Program-made: the position numbers and the translations under genes
Notes under the pieces: generated by a model
Databases searched by the model: none
Told to the model about the DNA's origin: nothing
Seen by the model: only the letters and a program-made list of their open reading frames with translations
DNA from: Nostoc mirabile CHAB5784
Lineage (GTDB): Bacteria > Cyanobacteriota > Cyanobacteriia > Cyanobacteriales > Nostocaceae
Assembly: GCF_020829645.1 (NCBI RefSeq)
Contig: NZ_JAIVFS010000035.1
Coordinates: forward strand, 16,013-80,012
Direction of reading: 5' to 3'
Length of the DNA: 64,000 nt
Shown here: positions 63,890-64,000 of the stretch, one piece after another
Layout of the letters: every line of letters starts with the position of its first letter
Position numbering within the stretch: the stretch's first letter is position 1

Positions 63890-64000
63890 AAAGTTTTGAG
63901 AAGTTAAATGTTATGCTAGTCGCCTTACCATAATACGGATGATAGCAAGGTAGATAAATGTCTCCGATGTTTCAGGCAATAATTCATAGTCTCTAACCAA
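63878..64000 (-). mobile_element. End of an IS5-family insertion sequence
   Basis: One terminus (GAGGCTGTTTGAAAAG) starts at 63878 directly after TTA (63875-63877), a likely TNA target duplication. The element continues past the window. Confidence 0.75.
63911..64000 (-). CDS. IS5-family transposase, C-terminal 29 residues (partial)
   Basis: Read on the minus strand from the window edge: LVRDYELLPETSETFIYLAI then IRIMVRRLA and a stop at 63911. This is the characteristic C-terminus of IS5/IS1031-group transposases (KDYELLPETSEA...MIRLMLRRLA). The rest is outside the window, so integrity cannot be judged. It is the element that truncated the CHAT gene. Confidence 0.8.
   Translation of the reverse strand: MVRDYELLPETSETFIYLAIIRIMVRRLA

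Noticed and set aside
1..64000. tRNA, rRNA or known riboswitch genes
   Set aside because: I looked for cloverleaf-like and conserved riboswitch text and saw none that I could support.

Overview
The window reads as chromosomal DNA from a filamentous cyanobacterium, most likely of the heterocyst-forming Nostocales. The signs are abundant HIP1 octamers (GCGATCGC), heptad AATTACG-type repeats, many small MITE-like elements, PEP-CTERM proteins, CHAT/CHASE2 signalling proteins, a haemagglutinin-type two-partner secretion locus, and a polyketide synthase of the HglE/PfaA lineage. No species can be named from the sequence alone.

Layout. (1) 59-4078, minus strand: a three-gene operon of a sigma-70-like regulator, a DUF1822 protein and a CHAT-CHASE2 membrane protein. 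(2) 4079-6409: a gene-free, repeat-rich spacer. (3) 6410-44954, plus strand: a biosynthetic cluster of about 38.5 kb. It opens with a disintegrated HglE/PUFA-type iterative synthase (KS-AT-ACP; KR structural half; KR catalytic half plus DH; KS-like/AT-like/DH/DH; PfaD-type enoyl reductase) and a free-standing ACP. Three modular type I PKS proteins follow (KS-AT-DH-MT-KR-ACP; KS-AT-KR-ACP; KS-AT-ACP-C-PCP), with an FAD oxidoreductase between the first two. Then come an A-(epimerase-like) NRPS protein with a serine-like specificity code, an MFS exporter, an SRPBCC protein and a cytochrome P450. (4) 45114-47817: a DUF4386 membrane protein and two PEP-CTERM proteins. (5) 47818-53456: decayed mobile elements around a GH18 chitinase-like protein and an AAA-like ATPase. 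(6) 53457-54071: a plasmid-type ATPase fragment. (7) 54536-63889: a two-partner secretion operon (FHA-type exoprotein, FhaC/ShlB-type transporter, TPR-CHAT protein); an IS that runs off the window cuts the last gene.

How the cluster may work (inference). The HglE/Pfa-like subunits would build a long acyl chain on the ACP of the 6410 protein. The chain would pass to the small ACP, be extended by three malonate modules (one with C-methylation and dehydration), be joined to serine by an NRPS module whose domains are divided between two proteins (C-PCP and A-E), be trimmed by the FAD enzyme and P450, and be exported by the MFS protein. I see no thioesterase or reductase release domain. The overall logic, a PUFA-like synthase coupled to an NRPS/PKS line, recalls zeamine and fabclavine biosynthesis, but I do not recognise this combination as a named pathway.

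The most checkable points are an A9 tract that separates two reading frames inside the HglE-like synthase, the permuted Ser module, and substitutions at catalytic positions in a KR, the P450 and the chitinase. Several MITE families also show clear target-site duplications.
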